NCBI GenBank assembly: GCA_020809705.1
Contig: CP085825.1
Location: forward strand, 7,874,001-7,938,000
Reading direction: 5' to 3'
Length of the DNA: 64,000 nt
Source of the DNA: Calonectria ilicicola
Taxonomy: Eukaryota > Ascomycota > Sordariomycetes > Hypocreales > Nectriaceae
The notes below the pieces were generated by a model. It was not told where the DNA came from, searched no databases, and saw only the letters and a program-made list of their open reading frames with translations. Positions within the stretch are counted from its first letter, which is position 1, and the number at the start of each line of letters is the position of its first letter. Made by a program: the position numbers and the translations under genes. Of the stretch, positions 33,716 through 44,675 are shown piece after piece.

Positions 33716-35256
33716 TTAAGCCCAGGCCATGATCTTGAGTCCTGTTTGTCTAATCCTTGCAACAAAAATGAATGTAGTTGCGCCAAAGAAAAAACATCCA
33801 GCGAAGATTTTGGCTCCCAACCATCCACTTGGGCCATCTCTGATGGCACCGGCGATCGGGCTTGTTGTCAGGCCCCCGATTGACGACCCGAAAAAAACAA
33901 GACCCGTCCGAAAGCCGACCTCTGGCATCGGAGAGATTTGTGCAACCAGCGGTGATATAAGTGAGACGTATGCTCCGGAGGAGAACCCATATAAACATGC
34001 AAAGGCCACCAAAGTGCTAGTAGTCTTGGCTGGAATCCACAACGCCAGGATCCAGATCGTTGACATGTAGCAGACAATGATATATGTGTTGTAGCGGCCA
34101 ACTCTGTCTGCAACCAGGCCAGAGATTATGCGTCCAAACAGCGACCCGGCATTGAGAATTGGCAGAATGTATGGGGTAAGATGAGGGCTCATACCTGCGT
34201 CAAGAGACTGAGCAGGTAAATAATTGATAGGAATGAAGACTCCATAAGGAGAGAGACCAAGTCCGAGAAGAACTAGCACAAAATCAACCTCACGGAACGG
34301 CTTCATAATATCTTTCAACGTAACTGGTCGGGAGATGGAAGGAGCTCGCTGCCTCACTGTCGCATTAGCAATGGCGAGTAAACCCAACACCATGAAGGCA
34401 CATATTCGCATCGCCCATCCAAACCCGTGTCGGTCAATCAATCGCGATACCATTATGGGAAATATGACGCCGCCGACGCTCGATCCAGTACTAACAACAC
34501 CGAACGCTAACCCGCGTTTAGAATCAAACCATGCATGGAGAGTGTTTAAAGCTACGTGATCCGAGGTTAGCGCTGGTAACTTGGATAATCATCTAGACAA
34601 CACCCAAAAAGAAAAAGTGGACAATACCGGGTTGAAATATAGCTGCGACACCAATCGCCGAACAGACACCCTGCCCAAGAAGAATTTGATAATACTTGGT
34701 GCCCAGGGAAGTCATCATCAGCCCAAAAACGTGCAAAAATGTGCCGCCCAGTAAAAGATATCGTGGACCATAGGAGTCGTACAGCCTACCCACGATGGGT
34801 CCCTAGGCAAACAACTTAATCAGCTGGCAAGATGGCAAGACGAAATTTCAAGCTTGCAACAAGTTAAACATACCGTACCCATCATGAAGAACAACTGCAA
34901 TGACGGAATCCAAGACACGGTGCTTGGCGCCAGTTCCGGAAAAAGGTTTCTCTGATAATATTGCTGGAACGCTCCAATGCCTGTTTCCACCAACGTCAGC
35001 ACTCTCTGATAACCCCTGCATTGGGGAGGCTAGAACAAAAGAACATACTCGTTATCCAACCAAAACTACAAAAAGATGTGCACCAGACACCAAAGGCCAC
35101 AGACCAGGCGGCCAAGCCACCATCTGGCGCCTTGTCTGGCAATAGCGCTGAATTTACCCGAGCGACGTCCCCGTCATCATCGCTTGGTGGAGATGAGGGC
35201 ATTGGGTTGCGGGAAGTCGTCTCACCCGACGGTTTTTCTTGCCACGTTTCAGTCAT
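33716..35256 (-). CDS. MFS transporter, monocarboxylate-porter (MCT) type
   Basis: Leftward, four exons: 35256-35049, 34980-34874, 34802-34628, 34551-33716; 441 residues. After a hydrophilic N-terminus comes [23 protein letters not shown], the signature first helix of the fungal monocarboxylate-transporter-like group, then GVFQ-like QQYYQ and [17 protein letters not shown] between helices 2 and 3, and [16 protein letters not shown] in helix 4-5. Twelve helices are expected at the plasma or vacuolar membrane, moving an organic acid or small product. It ends tail-to-tail with TF2. Importer and exporter cannot be told apart. Confidence 0.87.
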
Positions 35257-36090
35257 TTCTAACGATCTTTTCAGTTCAATATTGATGAGAAATTCCTATA
35301 AATATGACCCGGTATGTAGGCAAGTATTATGAGAAGAGTGTAGATCGTGGTGTTCGAGCCTTTGCTATTATGTGTATACAGGAAAGTCTTATGAGTAATT
35401 TTGCAGCATCAGTGACCTATTTAGCTAGCTTTATACTTCATTAGCCTTTTTATACATGCTCAAGAGTATGATATCTTTCATAATCCGCTTTCACAAGGAG
35501 TAAGCCCAGCAACCGGATCGGGATGCTACAATACCCCGCGATCCGGAAGTCTCCACCTTTTCGCTTCGCAGCCCGCGATCCGTTCCAGCTTTCCGGATCC
35601 CGAATGAAGGCGATGCGACAACTTCATGTGTCGTTTAATGAATACTTTTCACTGATGGGTAAGAAATATCGATCTATTATCTTTCCCTAACGCCATGTAT
35701 TTAACACACTTTGTCCATGCCCTCCAATAAAACCCTACCTTAGTAAGTTGGGCAAAATGGCTTGTTTCAATTTCTACAGATTTCAAGTGCCTTTACGGTG
35801 GGGGATCCACGGCAGGCATATTACTAACACATTCTTAGTAAAGTGATATGACGGATCTTTCCCGCAAGGCATTTCTTAAATACAGCACTAGCAACAAAGC
35901 CAGTCTATTCAATCTTCCCACTGCCCCATCTCTCAATCATATCAAATTCACAGATGTCTACTTCCGTCCAGAGCTCACAGCCTAAGAATATGTAAAGCCG
36001 CCTAAATAATTCATTATACTTCTCCATTTCAACTATTTATACTACCAAGGAAAATCAACAATTCAAAAATAATTCTACTATCCTCTATTT
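35257..36090. promoter_or_regulatory. MFS promoter with repeated GATCCG motifs; dehydrogenase 3' flank
   Basis: No gene. Four GATCCG/CGGATC copies lie close together at about 35514-35600 (in ACCGGATCGGG, GCGATCCGGAAG, GCGATCCGTTCC and TTCCGGATCCCG), about 260-340 bp before the carrier ATG. They look like a regulator-binding array. Confidence 0.45.
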
Positions 36091-37551
36091 CTACTCTTTC
36101 CATGTGATGCTCTTCGTTCTTGTCCACTCTTGAAGCCCATCAAGGCCATTGAACCGTCCATACCCGCTCTTCTTGACGCCCCCATGTGATACTGCCGGCT
36201 CTTCATGAATAGTCATGCTATTGATGTTTACAGCTCCCGTCTCCAGCCTACGAGCAATCTTGAAAGCCCGTTTTAGGTCTGAAGTGAAAACCGCACTCGA
36301 GAGACCGTATTCGGTATCGTTTGAAATCTCAACTGCCTCTTCATCAGATGGCACAATGATAAGGGATGTTGTAGGTCCAAAAGATTCCTGGTGGTATATA
36401 TCCATGTTCGAAGTCACCCCTTCCAGTATGATTGGTCTCATTTCATTCTCTGAATTCTCTTGGTGGAAGGGGTCGCCATACAAAACGGAAGCGCCTTTAT
36501 TCAATGCGTCTTGGACCAGAACTTTGTTTCTCTCAACACCCAAAGGCGAAATGAGTCGCGGTGTTTCCAGGATCCCCCCCTCGAAGAAACGTTCCATAGC
36601 AGACTTGATTGCTGTCCGCAATTCATCGGCTATCTCGCCACGTACAAGAATCTGTTCTGTAGACATGCATACCTGACCTGAATTTGCAAAAGCTCCCAGG
36701 ACACACTGCGTTGCCGCCGCTTGAATGTCAGCATCCTCGCACACAATAGCAGAAGCCTTTCCCCCCAGCTCCATGACGGTGGGTTTGAGATGTTGACCTG
36801 CCAGGCTTGCAATCACCGCGCCCACTCGACTAGATCCCGTGAAATTGATCTTCTTCACTAGTGGGTGTGTCACCAGAGTCGTCGTGATCTTGGACGCGTC
36901 GGACGGGCGATGATAGATAGTGTTAAGTGCGCCTTGTGGAAGTCCAGCCAGGTGCAGTATAGAAGCCATGGCCCAGTAGACAGCTGGGGTGAGTTCGGGG
37001 CCCTTCAGAACAACGGTATTTCCCATTGCCAACGGCTGCAGGGTACCACGTAATGCTAGGAAGAAGGGTGCATTCCATGGAGCCACAGTAAGTACAACAC
37101 CATATGGCTCCTTGATCAGCATCGTGTGCGCGTCATCTTCAGCCGGAACGGGCATGGATGCAGTTACAGCCGCCTGGATCAGACCTGCAACAACCCTGCA
37201 TACTTCTGCGGCTCCCTTGAGCTCGACTGCAATCAGGGTGTCTGGTCGACCCGACTCTCGAGAGGTCATCCTATGCAGCTCATCTCTTCGTCTCTCGAAC
37301 TCGTCAGCAGCACGGAGAAATATGTCCCGCCTTTGAGCTGGCCTCATCTTGGACCATTCACCGAGAGCCTTTTCGGCCGATTCAATAGCGTTGATTGCAT
37401 CTTGTTCGGTTGCTGATGAGCATTCATACAGCACACTTTGGTCGATGGGGGAGATGACAGGGAAGGTTGAAGACAATGTAACTTGCTCTGCCCCAAGCCA
37501 GAGAGGGATGATTGAGGGGGGGTTCAGCGGCGGCCAATGTCCAGAAGCCAT
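36091..37551 (-). CDS. NAD(P)+-dependent aldehyde dehydrogenase
   Basis: Single exon. I start at the ATG of MASGHWPPLN (37551), giving 486 residues; an upstream in-frame extension lacks family similarity. All key motifs are present: APWN with Asn160, KGPELTP, FTGSSRVG, ELGGK with Glu261, SGQVCMS with nucleophile Cys295, and ESFGP. It resembles salicylaldehyde/vanillin-type dehydrogenases, so an aromatic or semi-aldehyde substrate is possible. It would oxidise aldehydes released downstream of the BVMO/hydrolase steps. Cytosolic. Confidence 0.92.
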   Translation of the reverse strand: MASGHWPPLNPPSIIPLWLGAEQVTLSSTFPVISPIDQSVLYECSSATEQDAINAIESAEKALGEWSKMRPAQRRDIFLRAADEFERRRDELHRMTSRESGRPDTLIAVELKGAAEVCRVVAGLIQAAVTASMPVPAEDDAHTMLIKEPYGVVLTVAPWNAPFFLALRGTLQPLAMGNTVVLKGPELTPAVYWAMASILHLAGLPQGALNTIYHRPSDASKITTTLVTHPLVKKINFTGSSRVGAVIASLAGQHLKPTVMELGGKASAIVCEDADIQAAATQCVLGAFANSGQVCMSTEQILVRGEIADELRTAIKSAMERFFEGGILETPRLISPLGVERNKVLVQDALNKGASVLYGDPFHQENSENEMRPIILEGVTSNMDIYHQESFGPTTSLIIVPSDEEAVEISNDTEYGLSSAVFTSDLKRAFKIARRLETGAVNINSMTIHEEPAVSHGGVKKSGYGRFNGLDGLQEWTRTKSITWKE

Positions 37552-38082
37552 GGTGATGATTCTATTTGCAGCTTCCCGTTCGAATGAATGCGATGTAATA
37601 AAGAGAAAAATGAGACTGCAGACTTCGGTGCTATCTTTATGCAAGGACAGATCCAAGCCAGCTCGGAAGTTATCATATATAATATCCCGGCCGTTGCGCT
37701 AAGGTACGCGGAGCGGATGCTTGTACCTCGGGGTCATCAAAGACCCCGTTCCGTTCCGTCGCGAACCCCGACCCACTCGGAACCGGCACCTAGTGCTGAA
37801 ACTGGATTACTTCCAACAACTATCTAATTCTGCCTTGACAAATATGTGTGATAGTCGGCATATTTAGTCATGATAGGTTATCTTCAATTAGTAAACCACC
37901 AAGGTTCCTTAATAAAAATTAATAAATAAATTATAGCATTTTTAAATTATGCTATCAGATCATCGTGCACCATCGAAGAGGTTCTTTATCTGAGGAAGTG
38001 CTCGTGCTTATTCACAAGCTCGGTGCCAGTTCCAAGCTCCGAAGGCAAACTCTATTTACAATTTCATAATATATTAAAATGC
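37552..38082. promoter_or_regulatory. Aldehyde dehydrogenase promoter with CGGGGTC palindrome
   Basis: A perfect 7-bp inverted repeat, CGGGGTC (37729-37735), 6-nt spacer, GACCCCG (37742-37748), followed by tandem GTTCCGTTCCG. GCGGAG near 37709 fits the CreA consensus. No gene. Confidence 0.5.
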
Positions 38083-39766
38083 TCAGTCTGTATAATATCT
38101 CCTAGAGCCATCTAGATCAATTTCTCGGAGATCAACCCATCTTCTTCCGCCATAGTAAATCTTCGCACCTATATACAAGATAACAATAGCTATCACAGAT
38201 ATGTAGCTTGAGAAGAAAGATTTCGGACTAGGATCTTTGCCAAGAGGCCACACTGAAAGGTAGAACTCAGCAATAACCAACACGATGCACCAAAAGAGGC
38301 CCCAATAGGCGGCATATGGGTATGCCCATGACTTCCAAGGAAGGTCGTTAACATTGCGACCTTGAGCAGCCCAGGCATGTCGTAAGCGGATATGTGAAAG
38401 ACAAATCATTCCCCAGCCGAATAGACTAAACAGAGCGGTTATGTTTGAGAACCAGCCAAATACTGTTGCTCCGCTATTAGTCACGTTGAGATAGGCCAAA
38501 CCACCCCCGATAACAAGTGTAGGCACAATTCCGTACCAGGGACGTCCCCAACTATCTGCCTTTTGGAACATCTAAAATTCATTTAGTTAGTGGTTGAATG
38601 AAGCCAGCCCTCTATGATCACACATACCTTAGGAGCCATGCCGATTTGAGCAAGACCAACAAGGGTCCTAGAACCTCCATATGCAGCAATGCCTCCAGTT
38701 GAAAGTACTGATAGAAAAATGATGGCGTTTGTCATGTGTGCCAGTGCAGGAACACCATCATTGAAATACATAATAACAAAAGGGCTAGCGTTTGTCCCGG
38801 AAGCACCAAAGAGGTTTGTATCCTTTGGGCTTACATTGATGGTAATAATGAAGCTGCCCAAGATATAAAATAGACTCAATCGTACCCACATCGAGCTGAC
38901 TGCCTTTGGGACTGAGCGTCGAGGATTGGATGCTTCTGCTGCTACAAGCCCGGCATTCTCTGATCCAGAAAGAGCAAAAATACATGTTGGCATGATAGCT
39001 AGAAACCCTTTGAAACCATTGATGAAAGGCATGGTCCGCCAATATTCAAAGCCTGTGCTTCCACCAGCAACTGGGGGGTAGCTGCCCTTAGGGCCGCCAC
39101 CAGCAGAGAGCACAATACCTGAAATAATAATGATGAAGATATAACCAAATTTGATAGCAGATGCCACCACTTCGATTTCTGCAAACCATTTAACGGCGCC
39201 AACGTTAATGCAAATAATCACGAACCAAAAGATTGTAATTAAGGCAGCAGTAGGAATTGCAGTCGTCCAAAAGCTCAAGACAGTGACAATGCCTTGTAGC
39301 TCGTTTGCAATAGTAATCCAAAACGCAAACCAGCAGGCCCAACCAAGTGCAAAGCCAGCAGCCTTGTCTACAAAGATGTTTGTCCATTGTACAAACTGAG
39401 ATGTTCAGTTAGTATTTTTAAAACCCTAAGAAGGGGGCGACATACCGCGCTAGGAAGGGGATACATGATAGCCAACTCCCCAATGCTATGGCTAACGCTC
39501 CAGATGATTGTTCCGGATAACAAGTAGCCCAGAAATAAACTGGCTGGTCCGGCATTTTTCAAAGATGTGCCAGATCCCAGCCAAAGTCCCATTCCAATTG
39601 AGGAGCCCAGACCAATGAAAGTAAGGTGTCTTGTACCAAGTCGACGATGCAATTGGGATTCCGCGCCATGGTCTCCTATTGCAATGACTTCGCCAACAAT
39701 CTGACCTTCGTCGTCATGAGGTGCAGGTATGTCCTTGCTCCCCGCGCTGCCGTCTTTTAACGACAT
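38083..39766 (-). CDS. Amino-acid permease 2 (APC superfamily)
   Basis: Leftward, three exons: 39766-39446, 39395-38628, 38571-38083; 525 residues. The N-terminus RRLGTRHLTFIGLGSSIGMGLWLGSG is the first-helix signature of fungal AAT permeases. SENAGLVAAEASNPRRSVPKA marks the conserved loop. It has about twelve hydrophobic segments. The pattern is closer to dicarboxylic/general amino-acid permeases than permease 1 is, and the two are not close duplicates. Divergent from the PhyH gene. Likely imports an amino acid or related amine. Confidence 0.88.
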
Positions 39767-40809
39767 GTTTATGGATCAGGTGAATTAAATGGAATCGAAT
39801 CAGTGTCTAAAATATAAGTACCCTGGTGCTGCAGAAATGGTAGACACAAGAAGCATCTTATACCGAGACCAGGTATAGAATTAGTGTCAATATCCCCGCA
39901 TTTTAGTGGCTGGTGGCACCATCCCCCTTTCCTTCTTCCGTGATTCAAAGGCCTGGTTTGGGGAAGCAGCCCACATTTGCAATCTCCATTATCGCAGATT
40001 CCAAAACGACAGATATCATTGGTCGTGATTCTTTACCAACTGGATAGATTCATCCACTATGGTATCTACGTATCAATCGGAACACTTGATATCCATGTCT
40101 GTAAGAGTTTAAGCGACGTTTATCGTGTGATCAGCGAGTTTTGGAGAGCAAAGTGAAACGAAGGCGGAGAAAGTATAATCAGAGACAGGTGATTGGTCTA
40201 ATTTAGGCGGTCATGCTAATTATTTAAGCGACCTTGACCTCAACCAGGTTGATTGTGGGGACATTGAAATTCACTGAATCTTTCGACGGACAGCTCCATT
40301 GGTGGCCAGCTAAGGAGTATCCACTGAGCACGATCCGATTCCCACCGACGCGTTCTAACTCACAAGATAAGGAAGAGATTGATGATTTCGGCAAAACTTG
40401 ACCAAATATCTACTATGAAGCATTTCCATTTTATCCACTGTCTACGCATGAACTACAGCGGTGATCAGTACCTGAAGCAACCAGCATGGCATCATGAAAA
40501 TACACAGTTCATTCTGCATGAGAACACGGGAGAGATGTAGATCAATGTAACATGCATCTTGTAGAATCACACACATTGGTACGTTTTCAAGATGTCCAAT
40601 AGTACGTATCCATACGTGCACATCTGTATGATAGCTGCATCAGGGACTCCGCATTTGACTTAAGGAAGTCATGCGTCACAACTGGCATGGCGTAAGAAGT
40701 ATCCGAAGCTTGAATGATAAAAGGCCAACGGTCGCCTTCATTTAGTTTAGCTGTAATTGAAAAAGCTACTTTATTTTTTATATTCGACATCACGCCTCAA
40801 GAAGTCAAA
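39767..40809. promoter_or_regulatory. Divergent promoter of permease 2 and PhyH gene
   Basis: 1.04 kb with no credible ORF. CCACCGACGCG near 40345 and scattered CGG triplets, but no clear palindrome. TGGTGGCC near 40300. Confidence 0.35.
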
Positions 40810-42133
40810 ATGGCAAGCCAGACACTTACTCAAGCAATCGCTCCAACATTGTCGCTGGACCTTGCCAGCGATGCCTCCGTCAATGCAAGTTCATGAATTC
40901 GTTATTTCGGAAATGTAAAGGATGAATCATTTTATTGACCTTTGATTACATAGGTACCAGAGTGGATGGAAAACCTCCGTACTCGAGGCTGGACTATTGT
41001 TCCCGGGGCCATTTCGAAAGAGAAGGCAGCATATTATGCCGAGAAAGGTTATGAATGGTTGGAAAACTGGGGACTTGGCTTCAACCGCAACGATCCTGCC
41101 ACTCGCAAAACGGCCAACCTTCCCTGGCATATACGTGGCGGGCTGTATGCCAGGTGAGATTAATCTTTAGCTGAACTCATACTTTTCAACTAACACAGGC
41201 TTAGGTATGGTATTGCCCATGAGCAATTCGTATGGGATTTGAGGACAGAACCTAGTGTTGTCGAAAAGTTTGCCCAAATCTGGGGAACCGACAAACTGGC
41301 TGTTTCATACGGCATGTTCCCATTCCCCTTTTTGCAGCGCTATGACATGGATACCCGTTTCTAATTTTGAACTACAGATGGCCTCAACCTCTCCGTTCCC
41401 GAAGCTGAGCGCAAAGCTACTGATCCAATCTTCGCCCCATGGGCTCATGTAGACCAGTCTCCATACCGCACAAATCTTCAATGCGTTCAAGGGATTGTGA
41501 ATTTACTCCCGAATGGTCCGCAAGACGGCGGCCTTACGGTCCTTGAAGGCTCTAATGCCTTTTACTCCCAGCTCTGGCAACAGTTCGACCATAAAAAGGG
41601 AGAAAATGGCTGGAACACTTTCGAACAACAAAATCTCGATGAGGAGATGAGCCAGTGGCTGGAGTCACAAGGGTGCAAGTGGGTGAAGGTTTGCTGTGAG
41701 CCTGGCGACCTTCTGCTCTGGGACTCGGTAAGTTCTAATCATGATTTATAAGATTCTCCAAAAGTTGGAAATTATACTGATTCTCGATAGAGGACTGTCC
41801 ATTACGGCTCGGTTCCATCGTCGACGAATGACCGATTCGCTGCCTGTAAGTAACCACATTTTCTTCAAAAGCTATTTGCCTGAAACATTGACTTACCAAA
41901 CGCTAGATGTTTGTTACAAACCGGCGAGCTGTGTTTCTGAGAAAGCTAGGAACGACTTGCTCGATGTCTTTGGGAAAAAACACGGAACGGCTCATGACCC
42001 AGCTATTATTCGTGTCACTCCTCGCCTACCGCCAGATGAACACCCATCTTTTGCTGAGGCTTCCAAAAGACCTTTGCAGGATCCTAAGCTGTCCAAGAGG
42101 ATGAGACAGTTGGGTGGATTGGATCCATACTAA
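40810..42133 (+). CDS. PhyH-family Fe(II)/2-oxoglutarate dioxygenase
   Basis: Six exons: 40810-40888, 40961-41153, 41205-41311, 41378-41727, 41791-41845, 41907-42133; 336 residues. The facial triad is visible: WAHVDQSPYR gives His150 and Asp152, RTVHYG gives His247. Arg258 (NDRFAAY) would bind 2-oxoglutarate. The third intron (41312-41377) has a GC donor (GCATGT) and restores VSYDGLNLS. The first splice is ambiguous: 40879-40953 also keeps frame and changes a few residues. Family members hydroxylate, epoxidise or desaturate specialised metabolites. It lies before a class-V PLP enzyme; the fungal loline cluster also pairs these two enzyme types (lolE, lolT), which is only an analogy. Confidence 0.85.
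41312..41377 (+). other. GC-AG intron in PhyH gene
   Basis: 66 nt, phase 1, donor GCATGT, branch CTAAT, acceptor ACAG. It contains in-frame stops. No GT donor of the right phase is nearby. Confidence 0.75.
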
Positions 42134-43222
42134 AGAGATCACGCCCTATACATCAAACAGTACAACACGATGTTGATCATTCCTTAGAATCAGTGCTTAG
42201 TATACTTGTATCCTTGAAATATTTTCCACTCTCAATTCAAACCTCATTCAGATTTTGTGCACTATTTTGTTCCTAAACTCGCCATTTTTGGCATACTGAT
42301 ATCACATCTTCCTAACTCTCTTTCGTAGTTGCCTTACTCCACAGCAGAATTCTGGCCGTAATCGATAACATGCTTACTTGACAATTCTATCACTTCCTCG
42401 TTCAAATCCTCTAGGTATACTACGCTCATTAAGTCCGGTCAATTGGCTTTCACGAGGGTGTCGAGACCGACGGGCCAGTCCGAATTCATTGAGAAAATAT
42501 GGGAGTTGACATGGTCACGGGTCAAGGGACATTAGAGCGCCCCAGCGCCCGGATCAGTCATTTGTGTTAACAGACCTCCAGAATGAGGGCTACTCCAGGA
42601 GGGCCTGCATGGCCCCAAATCGGGTGGGATATCCGGCTATGTAGACCCTGATAACAAAAACTCGCCTTTAAAGAACTAGCCTCAACGAGTTCAGATAGAT
42701 CAAGTCATCTTTTGTCACGTCATCTTCTGCACATCTTATCCGGAGCTGAGATCCCAGGAACGGATTGGATACTGACTAAAGGATGTGGAGCGGGGTGAGT
42801 ACATCACATGAAGGGTCTCCTGTTAATCTCGTTAAATTTCCCCACATCACGAGTCAAGAGTTACAGCCATGCGCAGCGTCACAACCGCTAAAACATTTTG
42901 CACGCATTTATGGCAAGTCAAATTAGTCTTGCCTGTAGACTGTGCCTAGTGTGTGGTGGAGAAAGTTCATACCAAGATTTGACACTGGTTGGTCTTCTGC
43001 AAATCAGATGGAAATGGCCTCGGAAAATAATGAGCGTTCGCTTAAACTGACTTGGTGTTTTGCCGTCTGCATTGACCACCAACACGCTTGGAGTTAGCAC
43101 ACTGTCGCGCCAAATTGTTATGCTCCTTATCACCACACCCTAGCCATTATAATACTGTCCGACTTCAATACAAGCATTGTATTCACAATCAATTCAAATT
43201 CTCTACAGTACAAGTTGCCACT
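42134..43222. promoter_or_regulatory. PhyH 3' flank and PLP-enzyme promoter
   Basis: 1.09 kb without a supported gene. It has GGGCC-TGCAT-GGCCC near 42602 and GTCACGTCAT near 42714 (reverse TGACGTGAC, a bZIP-type element). Confidence 0.4.
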
Positions 43223-44515
43223 ATGGACATCAGAAAAATTCGGCAAGATTTTCCCGGGCTGAAGCAGGATCAAGTTTTTCTTGATAATGCTGGAGGAACT
43301 CAAGCCCTCGGAAGTGTCATTGACTCGCAAGTAACCTTTGTCCCAGGCAGCTTGAATGGTTTTACTAATAATTCCATAGCATATCGAGCTACATTACCCT
43401 AAACAACGCTCAAATCGGTGCCAGCTATCCCACTTCGGTCGCTTCTACAAAGCTGATTGAGGATGGCTGGACCGCAGCCGCAAGCTACATCAACGCCGGG
43501 CGGGATGAGATCATCATAGGTGCCTCAACCACCCAACTTTTGCGCAATCTGTCAACATCACTTTTTGAATACATCGATAAGGGAGACGATATCATCGTAT
43601 CCAAGCTAGACCATGAGGCAAATATGGCCCCATGGGTTCAGCTGGCCAAGGATCGTGGTGCGCTTCTCAAATGGTATGAGTCAAAGGACAAAACAAACCC
43701 TCAAATCGATTGTGAATCATTGTCAAAGTTGATGACCAGTAGAACAAAGCTGTTTGCTTGCACTCATGTCAGTAATGTCTTGGGAACCATAAACGACGTC
43801 AAAGCAATCGCGAAGACGGTGCATCAAATCCCAGGCGCTTTATTCTGTGTGGATGGAGTGGCTTTTGCTCCCCATAGGGCCGTCGACGTCAAGGATTTGG
43901 GTGTCGATTTCTACTGTTTCAGCTGGTATAAGCTATTCGGTCCACACGTAGCAACTCTCTATGCTTCAAAGCAAGTACAGAGTTGTCTACGGTCAATCGG
44001 TCACGAATTCAGGTCAACAGATTCTCTCGAAGGACTACTCAGCCTTGCGGCCGCGAGTTACGAACTTGTGTCCAGCATACCCCAGGTTGCTAACTATCTC
44101 AAGAATACCTCTTGGCACCGCGTATCCAAGTACGAGGAGACATTGCAAGCAATCTTGATTGACTATCTAACCTCCAAGCCGGACCAAATCCAGATATGGG
44201 GCCAACCTGTGGCAGACAGTAACAAGCGAGTGCCAGTAATTAGCTTCACTGTGAAGGGTCGCAGCAGCCAAGATATCGTTGAAAAGATTCAAGCAAAGAG
44301 TAATTTCGGTTTCAAATGGGGCTCGTTTCTTTCTGTTAGATTGTGTACAGAAATTTTGGGTCTAGACATGGATGACGGTGTTATCTGGGTCAGCATGGCA
44401 CATTATAATACTGGTAAGTGATTTTTCTAAAAGGAAAATGATGATAATAAGAAGCTAACTGTAAATAGTGAACGAAATTGAAGGATTTGTGAAGATTCTA
44501 GATGAGGCCGTTTAG
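43223..44515 (+). CDS. Class-V aminotransferase/cysteine-desulfurase-like PLP enzyme
   Basis: Three exons (43223-43326, 43380-44413, 44469-44515), 394 residues. FLDNAGGTQ near the N-terminus, a Thr-rich phosphate-binding loop (GASTTQLLRNL), Asp193 and His in VDGVAFAPHR, and the Schiff-base lysine Lys219 in FYCFSWYKLFGPH. The fold is shared by cysteine desulfurases (SufS/IscS), kynureninases, isopenicillin epimerase and the fungal loline enzyme LolT. A free, catalytic Cys loop of a true desulfurase is not obvious, so a C-N or C-C lyase or cyclisation role is open. The first intron is a classic GC-AG intron (GCAAGT). Confidence 0.87.
43327..43379 (+). other. GC-AG intron in PLP-enzyme gene
   Basis: 53 nt, phase 2, donor GCAAGT (the commonest GC-donor form), branch near TTACTAATA, acceptor ATAG. 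It restores VIDSISSY. GT donors close by have the wrong phase. Confidence 0.78.
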
Positions 44516-44675
44516 ACACAGTCAGGCAAATTACGCCGATTAATCACAAATTTGATTGAACCATATTTAAACGTAGTAGATGCATCGATTTAAGCATTCA
44601 TAGATTATGATTAGTTGCAGTTTAATTTTACCTCAGCCGCGTTTTTTATCTAGCAAAGGTAACCTCCGAGATAGC

